Both the position numbers and the translations under genes were made by a program. 7,051 nucleotides of DNA from the NCBI GenBank assembly GCA_003645745.1, contig QNCH01000087.1:1-7051 (forward strand), in the 5' to 3' direction. How positions within the stretch are numbered: the stretch's first letter is position 1; the number at the start of each line of letters is the position of its first letter. Below, piece after piece: positions 1-5,862 of this stretch. The DNA is from Candidatus Omnitrophota bacterium (GTDB lineage: Bacteria; Omnitrophota; Gorgyraeia; B26-G9). Under the pieces are notes generated by a model. That model was not told where the DNA came from and made no database searches. It saw nothing but the letters and a program-made list of their open reading frames with translations.

Positions 1-2
1 AA

Positions 3-86
3 TGGACTTTGCCGATCCAGCATTGGAAGCAAGCGCTTAATCAATTTGCGATTATTTTCGCGGAAAGGTTCCCTGAAACATTATGA
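3..86 (+). CDS. IS256/Mutator-family transposase, C-terminal fragment (cut by window edge)
   Basis: The frame starting at base 3 is open from the window edge to a TGA at 84-86 and encodes 27 residues. The peptide reads WTLPIQHWKQALNQFAII, then FAERFPETL before the stop. This resembles the conserved tail of IS256-family DDE transposases, where a W-x-x-PI-x-x-W motif is followed by an L-x-Q-(F/L)-A-I-x-F-x-x-R-F segment just before the stop codon. The assignment is strengthened by the sequence a few bases downstream (98-125), which matches the end of this IS type. The catalytic DDE residues lie outside the window, so whether the transposase is intact cannot be judged. It is convergent with the wecB-like gene. 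The two other plus-strand frames here look less protein-like. Confidence 0.72.
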   Translation, partial: WTLPIQHWKQALNQFAIIFAERFPETL

Positions 87-97
87 CTAACAAAACT

Positions 98-125
98 GTT
101 TACACAAAAAAAATGATTGACTCTC
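98..125 (+). repeat. Right terminal inverted repeat of the IS256-family element
   Basis: Read on the minus strand, the segment begins GAGAGTCAATCA, continues with a T-run and ends TTTTGTGTAAAC. IS256-family termini usually follow a GAG-x-GTCAA...TTTTGTGTAAAC pattern. The partner repeat is outside the window, so the exact length is inferred from this pattern and not from comparing the two ends. Confidence 0.6.
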
Positions 126-198
126 GCAGGGGATTATTTCACAGCTTCTCACCGATTACAAATAGATTCCCTGCAAGCAAAAAATCTATATTTTTTTA
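126..198. other. Short spacer between the IS end and the wecB stop; weak dyads only
   Basis: No gene is seen here. GCAGGG (126-131) and CCCTGC (169-174) form an imperfect inverted repeat that continues roughly as GATTATTT against AAATAGATT. A 7-bp perfect dyad, ATAGATT (162-168) with AATCTAT (183-189), lies just after the wecB stop. It has a 14-nt loop and no following U-run on the minus strand, so it is a poor intrinsic-terminator candidate. No convincing terminator for wecB is present before the IS. Confidence 0.4.
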
Positions 199-1299
199 CT
201 AAATTGTCTGCTCAATAATTTTTACTATTCGTTTTGCAGTCATTCCATCCCACAAATTTAGGTGCTTACTTTTTTTTGCTTTTCCTGATAATATTAATTT
301 TATTTTTTTAATTATTTGTTCCCTGTTTCTTCCAACCAAATAATTTGTGCCATTAGTTAAAGTTATCGGCCGCTCTGTATTTTCCCTTATTGTAAGACAA
401 GGAATATTTAAAACAGCAGTTTCTTCCTGAATACCTCCGGAATCAGTAATCACAAAATGCGATTCTTTCACCAATTTAATAAAATTAATATATCCTAATG
501 GCGCAATCATAGATAAATTTTTAAGCGCGTTAAATTTTTTTAAAAACGTATGTTTTTTGATCATTTTTTTAGTGCGCGGATGCAGGGGGTAGACAATTGC
601 GATACTCTTAGTAACCTCTTTTAGAATTGCGTATATCTGAGCAAGAGTTTTTTTACAATCCACATTGCCTGGACGATGAAGTGTCATAACGCAATATTTT
701 TTTGAAATCAAATTTTTCTCTTCTAAAATAGTAGATTTTTCAATTGCGTTCATATAATAGAGCAAGGTGTCAATCATAACATTACCGACAAAATGAACTT
801 TTTTTGCAGAGATTCCTTCGTCTTTTATATTCTTAACGCCGCTTTCTTCACTAACAAACAAATAATCAGAAAGTTTATCTGTAAGCATTCGATTTACTTC
901 CTCAGGCATTCTCAGATCAAAGCTTCTTAAACCAGCTTCTACATGCGCTACTTTAATATTCAATTTTGCTGCTACAAGAGAACAGGCAAGTGTAGAATTA
1001 ACATCCCCCACAACCATAATTAAATCAGGTTTTTCTTTTAGGACTACTTTTTCAAAAGCGATCATAATTTTTGCGGTTTGCAAAGCGTGAGAAGCAGACC
1101 CTATTTGCAGGTAAATATCGGGATCAGGAATATGTAAATTTTTAAAAAATATTTTTGACATTTCATAATCATAATGCTGTCCTGTATGCACTAATAAAAC
1201 CTGAAATTTATCTTTTCCTTTTTTAAATTGCCGCATAAGCGGAGCAATTTTCATAAAATTTGGGCGCGCTCCAGCCACTAAAAAAATTTTTTTTTTCAT
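199..1299 (-). CDS. wecB: UDP-N-acetylglucosamine 2-epimerase, non-hydrolysing (WecB family)
   Basis: Cytoplasmic enzyme predicted to interconvert UDP-GlcNAc and UDP-ManNAc, supplying ManNAc or ManNAcA units for surface glycans. At 366 aa it has the normal family length. Family motifs appear in order: GARPNF (10-15, N-terminal nucleotide-sugar loop with Arg12), GDVNST (98-103), EAGLRS (121-126), PEEVNR (132-137), TLHRPGN (206-212, the variant of the usual HRxEN motif with the conserved His208), TDSGGIQEE (285-293) and RENTERP (305-311). Asp99, Glu121, the PEE glutamates and His208 correspond to the catalytic region of E. coli WecB, so it looks active. The ATG lies 3 bases after the TAA of the upstream glycosyltransferase and has a GGAG at 1309-1312. 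It is the last gene of the coupled unit before the IS end. Codons 2-4 contain a run of ten A residues, but such runs are common in this AT-rich sequence. The symbol wecB names the family; the exact pathway is not established here. Confidence 0.95.
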   Translation of the reverse strand: MKKKIFLVAGARPNFMKIAPLMRQFKKGKDKFQVLLVHTGQHYDYEMSKIFFKNLHIPDPDIYLQIGSASHALQTAKIMIAFEKVVLKEKPDLIMVVGDVNSTLACSLVAAKLNIKVAHVEAGLRSFDLRMPEEVNRMLTDKLSDYLFVSEESGVKNIKDEGISAKKVHFVGNVMIDTLLYYMNAIEKSTILEEKNLISKKYCVMTLHRPGNVDCKKTLAQIYAILKEVTKSIAIVYPLHPRTKKMIKKHTFLKKFNALKNLSMIAPLGYINFIKLVKESHFVITDSGGIQEETAVLNIPCLTIRENTERPITLTNGTNYLVGRNREQIIKKIKLILSGKAKKSKHLNLWDGMTAKRIVKIIEQTI

Positions 1300-1302
1300 A
1301 TC

Positions 1303-2460
1303 TTAAGTCTCCAAATTTTTATATACCCTTAGTAATGTTTTGGCAGTTTTTTCCCACGCGTAAGTTTGCTGGGCAGCCACAGCATTACAGCACAGCTTAG
1401 CATAAATTGCCTTATCTGAAATTATGGTAAATATAGCTTTTTTAATATTTTCGGCGTTATCAGGGTCATCCACTGTAAGCCCGCATTCAGTTTCCCTGAT
1501 AATACGCCCCATGGGCCCAAGAGAACTTCCAATAATCGGACGTCCAGCAGCAATTGCTTCAAACAATTTATTTGGCAATGTAGTATTGCTATTTTTGCTT
1601 TTTTTCGTATTTACCGCTAAAATTACGTTTGAAGCTTTTGTATATAATGGTACCTCATTTCCCGCGATTCGGCCAATATAAACAATCTTAGCACACTCCT
1701 GTGCCGCTTTTTTTAGTTCTTCTTCCAAAATTCCATACCCGCCAACCACAAACACAATATCATTGTTCTGATCCTGTGTAAAAATATTTGCTATTTCTAT
1801 CAGCTTACGATTGTGAGAAAGCAGGCCTATGTAAAAAAAAACAAATTTGTCTTGCACGCCCAGTTTTTTTCGTAACGAGAAGACCTGATCTTGAGTGTAA
1901 TCATATTCTGCCAGCAATTTAGTTGTCCTGACCACTGTTATTTCGCGTGCGCCTCTTTTTTTAAGTACATCAGAAATTGGATTACTTACTGTAATTACAC
2001 TATCAACCATTTTAATCAAAATTGATTCTGCCTTAGCAGCTAATGGCACAAGCGGCCTTACTTTCAAATCCAGCATAAGCGCTGGAAAATCTTCATGCGC
2101 GTCATAAAGAATTTTTTTTCTTTTAAGCTTTGCTGCGATTACTCCAGGCAGCAAAGTATTTAGGTCAACACAATGCACAATATCAAAGTTTATTTTTAAT
2201 AAGCGAAAAAAAACAATCACCCAAAAACAAAAATAATTGAATAACTGTCCCACCCCCCTGCCATAAGCAGATTTAACTAAAACACGGTTAACAGGGATAC
2301 CTTCTACTTTCCCATAAGCTTTATCGGAAAAAGCTCTCTCCCTGTCCCACGCATAAACAATCACATCATAACCAGCTGTAATAAGTGTTTTCAGTTCATT
2401 ACACATTCGACTGTCAATTTCCAAAGGGCTAATCAATAAAACAACAACTTTTTTCTTCAC
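1303..2460 (-). CDS. GT4-family glycosyltransferase (GT-B fold)
   Basis: Predicted cytoplasmic, membrane-associated retaining glycosyltransferase of 385 aa when started at the GTG at 2460. The open frame extends upstream to a GTG at 2526, but that would overlap the preceding gene by 64 bases and has no Shine-Dalgarno. The GTG at 2460 follows the upstream TAA by 2 bases, has AGAGGGG upstream, and gives an N-terminus (KKKVVVLLI) that starts directly with the first beta strand. Numbered from 2460, features are: hydrophobic helix 74-88 (possible membrane contact), DIVHCVD 93-99, LYDAHED 118-124, ITVSN 156-160, a mid-protein GT-B linker near 200-210, and the C-terminal nucleotide-sugar site NKLFEAIAAGRPI 297-309 with Glu301. 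The first Glu of the usual E-x7-E motif is absent (Thr293), as in some GT4 subgroups. Donor and acceptor cannot be told from sequence alone. Confidence 0.9.
   Translation of the reverse strand: MKKKVVVLLISPLEIDSRMCNELKTLITAGYDVIVYAWDRERAFSDKAYGKVEGIPVNRVLVKSAYGRGVGQLFNYFCFWVIVFFRLLKINFDIVHCVDLNTLLPGVIAAKLKRKKILYDAHEDFPALMLDLKVRPLVPLAAKAESILIKMVDSVITVSNPISDVLKKRGAREITVVRTTKLLAEYDYTQDQVFSLRKKLGVQDKFVFFYIGLLSHNRKLIEIANIFTQDQNNDIVFVVGGYGILEEELKKAAQECAKIVYIGRIAGNEVPLYTKASNVILAVNTKKSKNSNTTLPNKLFEAIAAGRPIIGSSLGPMGRIIRETECGLTVDDPDNAENIKKAIFTIISDKAIYAKLCCNAVAAQQTYAWEKTAKTLLRVYKNLET
1309..1312 (-). promoter_or_regulatory. Ribosome binding site of the wecB-like gene
   Basis: Minus-strand GGAG lies 9 nt before the ATG at 1299 and sits inside the last codons of the upstream glycosyltransferase. 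The TAA-GAT-ATG junction suggests translational coupling. This supports the ATG start used. Confidence 0.65.
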
Positions 2461-2462
2461 TT

Positions 2463-4283
2463 TTATTTTATCCCCTCTAACAATAGCTGTAATTTTATAA
2501 TTTCTGAGGCTATTTCTCTCCTCCACAAGTCAAGTTGCAAAAAATTCTTTGCCAGACTTTTTGTAAGAAGATATCGTTTTTCTGTTTGTGTATCAATATC
2601 TATATTTTGCAATATACGACTAATCTTTTCCTCCGCAGCCTCTGCTTTTTCCATAAGAAAAGGTGTGCCAACTTTCCTTGCCTCTGAAATTAAGCTCTTA
2701 AGTGTGCGAACATACCTCGCATCATCTATGCCTTCTCTTATTCCTTCCCAGCCAATAGTCGGAATTGGGCCATCAAAAGACGGATAAGTGTAATACCAAC
2801 CCTGTAGCCCTGTTTTTAATTCCTGATCATAGCTAGTACCAAGACTACCAGCCCATTGATATACCCACTGAGTTATACCATCGGCACCCACACGTTCAGC
2901 ATAAAATCCATAAAAAAATCTATCCACAGCCGGGTTTCTGCCAAATGAACCTCCATTATATACCCACAACTGATCATTCGATTTTTTGGTATCCTGAATT
3001 AATTTCTTATTTAGCCAGTCATAACATCTGAGATCAAGCCATTGGTCCAATGCCTTGCCATCATCAATACCTTTCCATCCTCCATATAAAGTGATATATG
3101 TTTTCACTCCAGGTAAAATTTGTTTTAACAATTGCAAATAATACTCAGTGCTTTGCATCTTTTTCGGATCATTAGCTGGTTCATCACTTACAGAAAATAT
3201 AAACTCAGGCCAATTTTCACTTAACCTGTACCCTTCTAACATCTTTACAAAATTTTTATACACAAAGTCAAATTCTTTGCTATACATTTCATAGCCAAAA
3301 ACAGACTTAATTTTAATCCGCAGAACATAATCAAGGCCGATAAAAATTAATGGCGCTTTCAGTCCTGAGTTCAAATAATATTCCATAAAAGTTTTAACTG
3401 GCCAGGGAGAAGTAAAACCAGGAACTGAAAAGTCCAGCTCTACATTTTCCCCTTTTCCCTTGATCTGGGGTATCCCGTAAAGAGTAAGAGTTGAGAGCCC
3501 ATGCTCACGAATATCAATAAAATGTTTTTCTATATTTTCAGGGTAAAACCCTTTCCAGCGTTTATCCAAATTATAGTAAATACCGTATTTACGCTGCGGT
3601 TTTTTAAGATGAAAAGGCAGTACAGTAACAACTATGTCCAACTTTTTTTTTTCTTTATTAGCAGGCTTAATCGTAATCTTAGCCTTGTAATTTCCAGGAG
3701 CAGCATTTTTGGGGGCATATATTGTAAGCCAATATTCTTGCGTTACCCATTTATCTATCGAAATAATTTTATATTTTTCTAAAATAAGCGGAGCATATCT
3801 AAAATGTTTTTTTTTATTTTTTGAAATTAAAGGAAAATACTTGAGGATTCTAAGATCAATATTTTCTTTTTTTATAATCTTGCCAAACTCATTAACTAGA
3901 TCTCCTATACTTACTTCAATATTTTCCAAAGGCTCCAATGCTTTAACGCAAAAGACTAAAGGTTCATATTCCCCAAGACTGACAAATATTTTTAAAGCTT
4001 TGTTAATTTCATTATTTTCAAAACTAATATTAGGAAAAGCTAAAGCTAAATAATGCCTTTTAAATAATGCATATCCTGCTTTTTTATCTGATAAAGATGG
4101 AACATAGCGATCATTTAAACAGCAACCAGGCTCTTCAATCCAATCATCAGGAATAAATACCTCTGAGCATTGATTACCCTGCACATTATAACCTGACGGT
4201 AATTGCTGGCAATAAACTGAATTTGAAATATATCCATAAAATAAAAAAAAATACCATAAAATAAAAAAACTTTTTTTTATCAT
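2463..4283 (-). CDS. Secreted GH123/DUF4091-type glycoside hydrolase-like protein
   Basis: 606 aa. The N-terminus has Lys3-Lys4, then a hydrophobic core (about 6-22) and a likely signal-peptidase site near 25 (VYC/QQ). No good lipobox is present, so the mature protein is predicted outside the inner membrane. Residues about 60-225 look like the N-terminal beta-sandwich of DUF4091/GH123 proteins: GEYEP at 104-108, a following -IGDL- at 126-129, and PGNYKAKI at 196-203. Residues about 230-540 look like the TIM-barrel catalytic region. SVSDEPAN (364-371) carries the adjacent Asp367-Glu368 pair; GH123 beta-N-acetylgalactosaminidases use such a pair for substrate-assisted catalysis. WEGIREGIDDARY (512-524) is the typical DUF4091 C-terminal motif. 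A helical tail (about 540-606) follows. The family assignment is firm, but the substrate is inferred only. The gene heads a coupled unit with a GT4 gene 2 bases downstream. Its start lies 18 bases downstream of repeat element copy 1. A polysaccharide-trimming role is plausible. Confidence 0.85.
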   Translation of the reverse strand: MIKKSFFILWYFFLFYGYISNSVYCQQLPSGYNVQGNQCSEVFIPDDWIEEPGCCLNDRYVPSLSDKKAGYALFKRHYLALAFPNISFENNEINKALKIFVSLGEYEPLVFCVKALEPLENIEVSIGDLVNEFGKIIKKENIDLRILKYFPLISKNKKKHFRYAPLILEKYKIISIDKWVTQEYWLTIYAPKNAAPGNYKAKITIKPANKEKKKLDIVVTVLPFHLKKPQRKYGIYYNLDKRWKGFYPENIEKHFIDIREHGLSTLTLYGIPQIKGKGENVELDFSVPGFTSPWPVKTFMEYYLNSGLKAPLIFIGLDYVLRIKIKSVFGYEMYSKEFDFVYKNFVKMLEGYRLSENWPEFIFSVSDEPANDPKKMQSTEYYLQLLKQILPGVKTYITLYGGWKGIDDGKALDQWLDLRCYDWLNKKLIQDTKKSNDQLWVYNGGSFGRNPAVDRFFYGFYAERVGADGITQWVYQWAGSLGTSYDQELKTGLQGWYYTYPSFDGPIPTIGWEGIREGIDDARYVRTLKSLISEARKVGTPFLMEKAEAAEEKISRILQNIDIDTQTEKRYLLTKSLAKNFLQLDLWRREIASEIIKLQLLLEGIK

Positions 4284-4288
4284 TTGTT

Positions 4289-4295
4289 TCCTTCT
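4289..4295 (-). promoter_or_regulatory. Ribosome binding site of the GH123-like gene
   Basis: Minus-strand AGAAGGA ends 5 nt before the ATG at 4283. It lies just outside the inverted-repeat end of element copy 1 (4302). This fixes the start of the gene and shows that the element does not disrupt the ribosome binding site. Confidence 0.75.
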
Positions 4296-4301
4296 CGTAA
4301 T

Positions 4302-4320
4302 TTATACTCAAACGTAATAG
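4302..4320 (+). repeat. Terminal inverted repeat, copy 1, left arm
   Basis: TTATACTCAAACGTAATAG is the exact reverse complement of 4460-4478. The match stops at the next base outward (4301 against 4479), which defines the element end. The arm carries the same TATACTC...CGTAAT pattern as the left end of copy 2. Confidence 0.9.
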
Positions 4321-4451
4321 ATCTACAAAATTTAGGCGTTTCCCCTGTGCCCTAGATTGAAACGATCTGGCCAAACCGCAGGCACACGCTGCGTTGAAGT
4401 TTGGTAAATGAAAAACGTTTCAAAATGCAGCGTGAGGAGGATGTCATAAAA

Positions 4452-4479
4452 TTGCAAACCTATTACGTTTGAGTATAAT
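4452..4479 (+). promoter_or_regulatory. Outward promoter-like sequence in element copy 1 (antisense to the glycosyltransferase)
   Basis: TTGCAA (4452-4457), 16 bp, TATAAT (4474-4479), followed by G. The -10 is a perfect sigma70 consensus and the -35 matches 4 of 6 positions of TTGACA. Spacing and hexamers are identical to the end of copy 2. It points right, into the 3' end of the minus-strand glycosyltransferase, so a transcript would be antisense. Activity is inferred from sequence only. Confidence 0.45.
4460..4478 (-). repeat. Terminal inverted repeat, copy 1, right arm
   Basis: CTATTACGTTTGAGTATAA pairs perfectly with 4302-4320. It lies 14 bases before the stop codon (4493-4495) of the glycosyltransferase. 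The last bases form most of the TATAAT hexamer of the outward-facing promoter-like sequence. Confidence 0.9.
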
Positions 4480-4492
4480 GTATCAATAGAGA

Positions 4493-5665
4493 CTAATCAA
4501 CAACAGACTTAAATATCGCGTAAGAACGCTCAACGACCTTATCCCAGGTGTTTCTTTTCGCATATTCAATAAGTTTTTCTCTATCCCATTCCTTACTTAA
4601 CGCTTTTATAATCGCCTCTGACAATTGTCCAGCATCCTGGCTATTTACTAAAAAACCATACTCTTGTGAACAAATAGCTTCAGAGGCTCCCCCCACATTC
4701 GTAGCTACCACAGGCAAACCACAAGCGAATGATTCAAAAAAAACTGTTGCCCAACCTTCACGAGAACTCGCTAAACAAAACAAATCTGCCCCGCTATACC
4801 ATTGAAAAAGTTCTATGTGAGGTTTTGCCCCAATTAATTTGACATATGACATCATATCTAATTGTTGTATTTTTTTTTCTAATCTTCCCCTATATTCACC
4901 TTCTCCAACAATAACTAAAAAAATATCCTTCTCTACTTTTCTCACTCTATTTACCGCATCTATTAAATAATGAAACCCTTTACATTCTATTAAATGCCCT
5001 ACAGACAAAACTATTTTTTTATTTTCAGGTAAATTCAAATCTCTTCTTACTAAACATTTATCTATCAACCTAAATTTTTCTAAATCAACACCATTAGAAA
5101 TAACCTTTATTTTTTCTGAGGCAATACCTAACTCTACCATTTTATCCTTAAGAGCCTGACAAACAGCAATAATTTTATCAGCATTTTTTAATGTCCAGAC
5201 AATTTTTTTTTTAATTAAAGGAAGTTTCGTATATCGGTTAATATCTGAGCCATGGGCAGTTACAGTAACCGGTTTATGTAATATTTTGCCTATTAGCACT
5301 GCCACAAATCCCTCAGGATAAACAAAATGAGAATCAATTAGATCAAAATTAAACTCCTTTTTGATCCCGATTATTTTTCTAAAAAGAGATAAGAACATAA
5401 ATAATCCACAGAATACCAACCCTATTTTGGGAATAGTAAAATATCGTGGATGATAAATTTTAGTACCTAAGTATTCCTCCTCTTCCCTAATTTGAGAAAA
5501 GACATACCACCTCTTAAAAAATTTTAATGGCGGAAAGTAAGCAACAGGCGCGACAACTCTAACTTGACACAATTTACTCAAACTCACAAGCCTTTCCGCT
5601 ATAAAAGCAGCAAAAGTCGGCTGTTGGCTGTTCGGGAATAAAATTGTAAAAATAAGTACTTTCAT
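4493..5665 (-). CDS. GT4-family glycosyltransferase, TuaC-like
   Basis: 390 aa with a GT-B fold, predicted on the cytoplasmic face of the inner membrane. Motifs in order: N-terminal strand MKVLIFTILFPN, a hydrophobic segment 81-95, SHFVYPEG (112-119) and TAHGSD (136-141), both characteristic of TuaC-like GT4 enzymes, then NGVDLEKF (191-198), VGHLIECKG (222-230, start of the C-terminal Rossmann domain) and a complete E-x7-E donor motif, EGWATVFFE, with Glu303 and Glu311. VVATNVGG (319-326) follows. Length is normal, and it appears intact and active. TuaC takes part in teichuronic acid synthesis in Bacillus; here only the subfamily resemblance is claimed, not that pathway. The gene stands alone between the two oppositely oriented repeat elements. 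The ATG at 5665 has only a weak purine stretch (GAAAGAA) upstream. A likely promoter lies in the end of element copy 2. Confidence 0.92.
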   Translation of the reverse strand: MKVLIFTILFPNSQQPTFAAFIAERLVSLSKLCQVRVVAPVAYFPPLKFFKRWYVFSQIREEEEYLGTKIYHPRYFTIPKIGLVFCGLFMFLSLFRKIIGIKKEFNFDLIDSHFVYPEGFVAVLIGKILHKPVTVTAHGSDINRYTKLPLIKKKIVWTLKNADKIIAVCQALKDKMVELGIASEKIKVISNGVDLEKFRLIDKCLVRRDLNLPENKKIVLSVGHLIECKGFHYLIDAVNRVRKVEKDIFLVIVGEGEYRGRLEKKIQQLDMMSYVKLIGAKPHIELFQWYSGADLFCLASSREGWATVFFESFACGLPVVATNVGGASEAICSQEYGFLVNSQDAGQLSEAIIKALSKEWDREKLIEYAKRNTWDKVVERSYAIFKSVVD

Positions 5666-5678
5666 AAAATAGTTCTTT

Positions 5679-5691
5679 CACAGAATCTGTG
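5679..5691. promoter_or_regulatory. 13-bp palindrome at the predicted transcription start (operator or leader hairpin)
   Basis: CACAGA-A-TCTGTG is a perfect 6-bp dyad with one central base. It lies between the TATAAT at 5693-5698 and the ATG at 5665 and covers the expected start point (about 5686-5688). It could be a repressor site or a small 5' hairpin. It lies just outside the element end and is not present beside copy 1. Confidence 0.35.
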
Positions 5692-5692
5692 G

Positions 5693-5720
5693 ATTATACT
5701 CGAACGTAATTGGTTTGCAA
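5693..5720 (-). promoter_or_regulatory. Outward promoter-like sequence in element copy 2, driving the TuaC-like gene
   Basis: On the minus strand TTGCAA (5720-5715) is followed by 16 bp and a perfect TATAAT (5698-5693). A start near 5686-5688 would give a leader of about 21-23 nt to the ATG at 5665. The same arrangement occurs at the homologous end of copy 1, with two differences in 28 bases, and both hexamers and the spacing are conserved. It is the best promoter candidate in the window. Confidence 0.55.
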
Positions 5721-5765
5721 TTTCAGAACGTCCCCCTGCACTGCATCTTAAAATGTTCTTCATTC

Positions 5766-5805
5766 GTAAAACCTTAGGCGCAGCAAGCTGCGCCTAAGGT
5801 TTTAC
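5766..5805. terminator. Perfect 19-bp hairpin in element copy 2, possible bidirectional terminator
   Basis: GTAAAACCTTAGGCGCAGC (5766-5784) pairs exactly with 5787-5805 across a 2-base centre (AA). The GC-rich stem is flanked by AAAACC and GGTTTT, so a transcript from either strand would have a short U-tract at the foot of the stem, as in bidirectional intrinsic terminators. The U-tract is only four bases and lies inside the stem, so efficiency is uncertain. If active, it would separate the 5863-6975 gene from the promoter driving the next gene. It could instead be purely a structural part of the repeat. Confidence 0.45.
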
Positions 5806-5862
5806 TTAGGTCAGGACGTTCCAAGCTAGGGCACAGGGAAACGCCTAAATTTTACAAACTAA

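Larger units (their letters stand above)
1..125 (+). mobile_element. Right end of an IS256-family insertion sequence
   Basis: This stretch combines the transposase C-terminus (stop at 84-86) with a terminal-repeat-like sequence ending at about 125. The left end and most of the element are outside the window. The outer boundary is placed after ...TTGACTCTC because IS256-family ends commonly start GAG and carry a TTTTGTGTAAAC block inside, as the reverse complement does here. IS256-family elements duplicate 8-9 bp of target, so 126-133/134 (GCAGGGGAT) is the predicted target copy. This is untestable without the other end. Confidence 0.65.
4302..4478 (-). mobile_element. MITE-like repeat element, copy 1 (full length, 177 bp)
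   Basis: This non-coding element fills the gap between the GH123-like gene and the TuaC-like glycosyltransferase. It is bounded by perfect 19-bp inverted repeats at 4302-4320 and 4460-4478. Its reverse complement aligns along its length with 5693-5866. Shared parts include the TTGCAA...TATAAT end (26 of 28 bases) and a 29-bp box at 4327-4355 (one single-base gap). Between them is a diverged, highly self-complementary core, including an 8-bp stem 4385-4392/4427-4434. No ORF fits inside, so any transposase would act in trans. The TATA-type ends would suit a TA-targeting (IS630/Tc1-like) transposase, but this is inference. Strand is set relative to copy 2, which is taken as plus. Confidence 0.8.

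Noticed and set aside
2..40. Plus-strand mini-ORF starting ATGGAC at base 2
   Set aside because: Twelve codons in a different frame from the transposase tail, which explains the segment better.
1287..1296. Run of ten A (minus strand) right after the wecB start codon as a phase-variation switch
   Set aside because: Runs of similar length occur inside other genes here (near 3643-3652 and 5203-5212), so it is explained by AT-rich lysine codons.
2461..2526. Upstream GTG start at 2526 for the 1303-2460 glycosyltransferase
   Set aside because: It would overlap the GH123-like gene by 64 bases, has no Shine-Dalgarno, and adds a 22-residue extension before the first GT-B strand. The GTG at 2460 fits the operon spacing better.
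4205..4283. Lipoprotein signal on the GH123-like protein (Cys25)
   Set aside because: The residues before the Cys (S-V-Y) do not fit a lipobox; an ordinary signal peptide is more likely.
4301..4324. Promoter for the GH123-like gene from the other end of copy 1 (TTGTAG-16-TATAAA)
   Set aside because: The -35 matches only 3 of 6 positions, and the start would fall about 12 nt before the ATG, at the edge of the ribosome binding site. Possible but weak; read-through from upstream is as likely.
4186..4374. 62-residue minus-strand ORF crossing the start of the GH123-like gene
   Set aside because: It runs through the inverted repeat and the N-terminal coding region in another frame, and its protein has no recognisable character.
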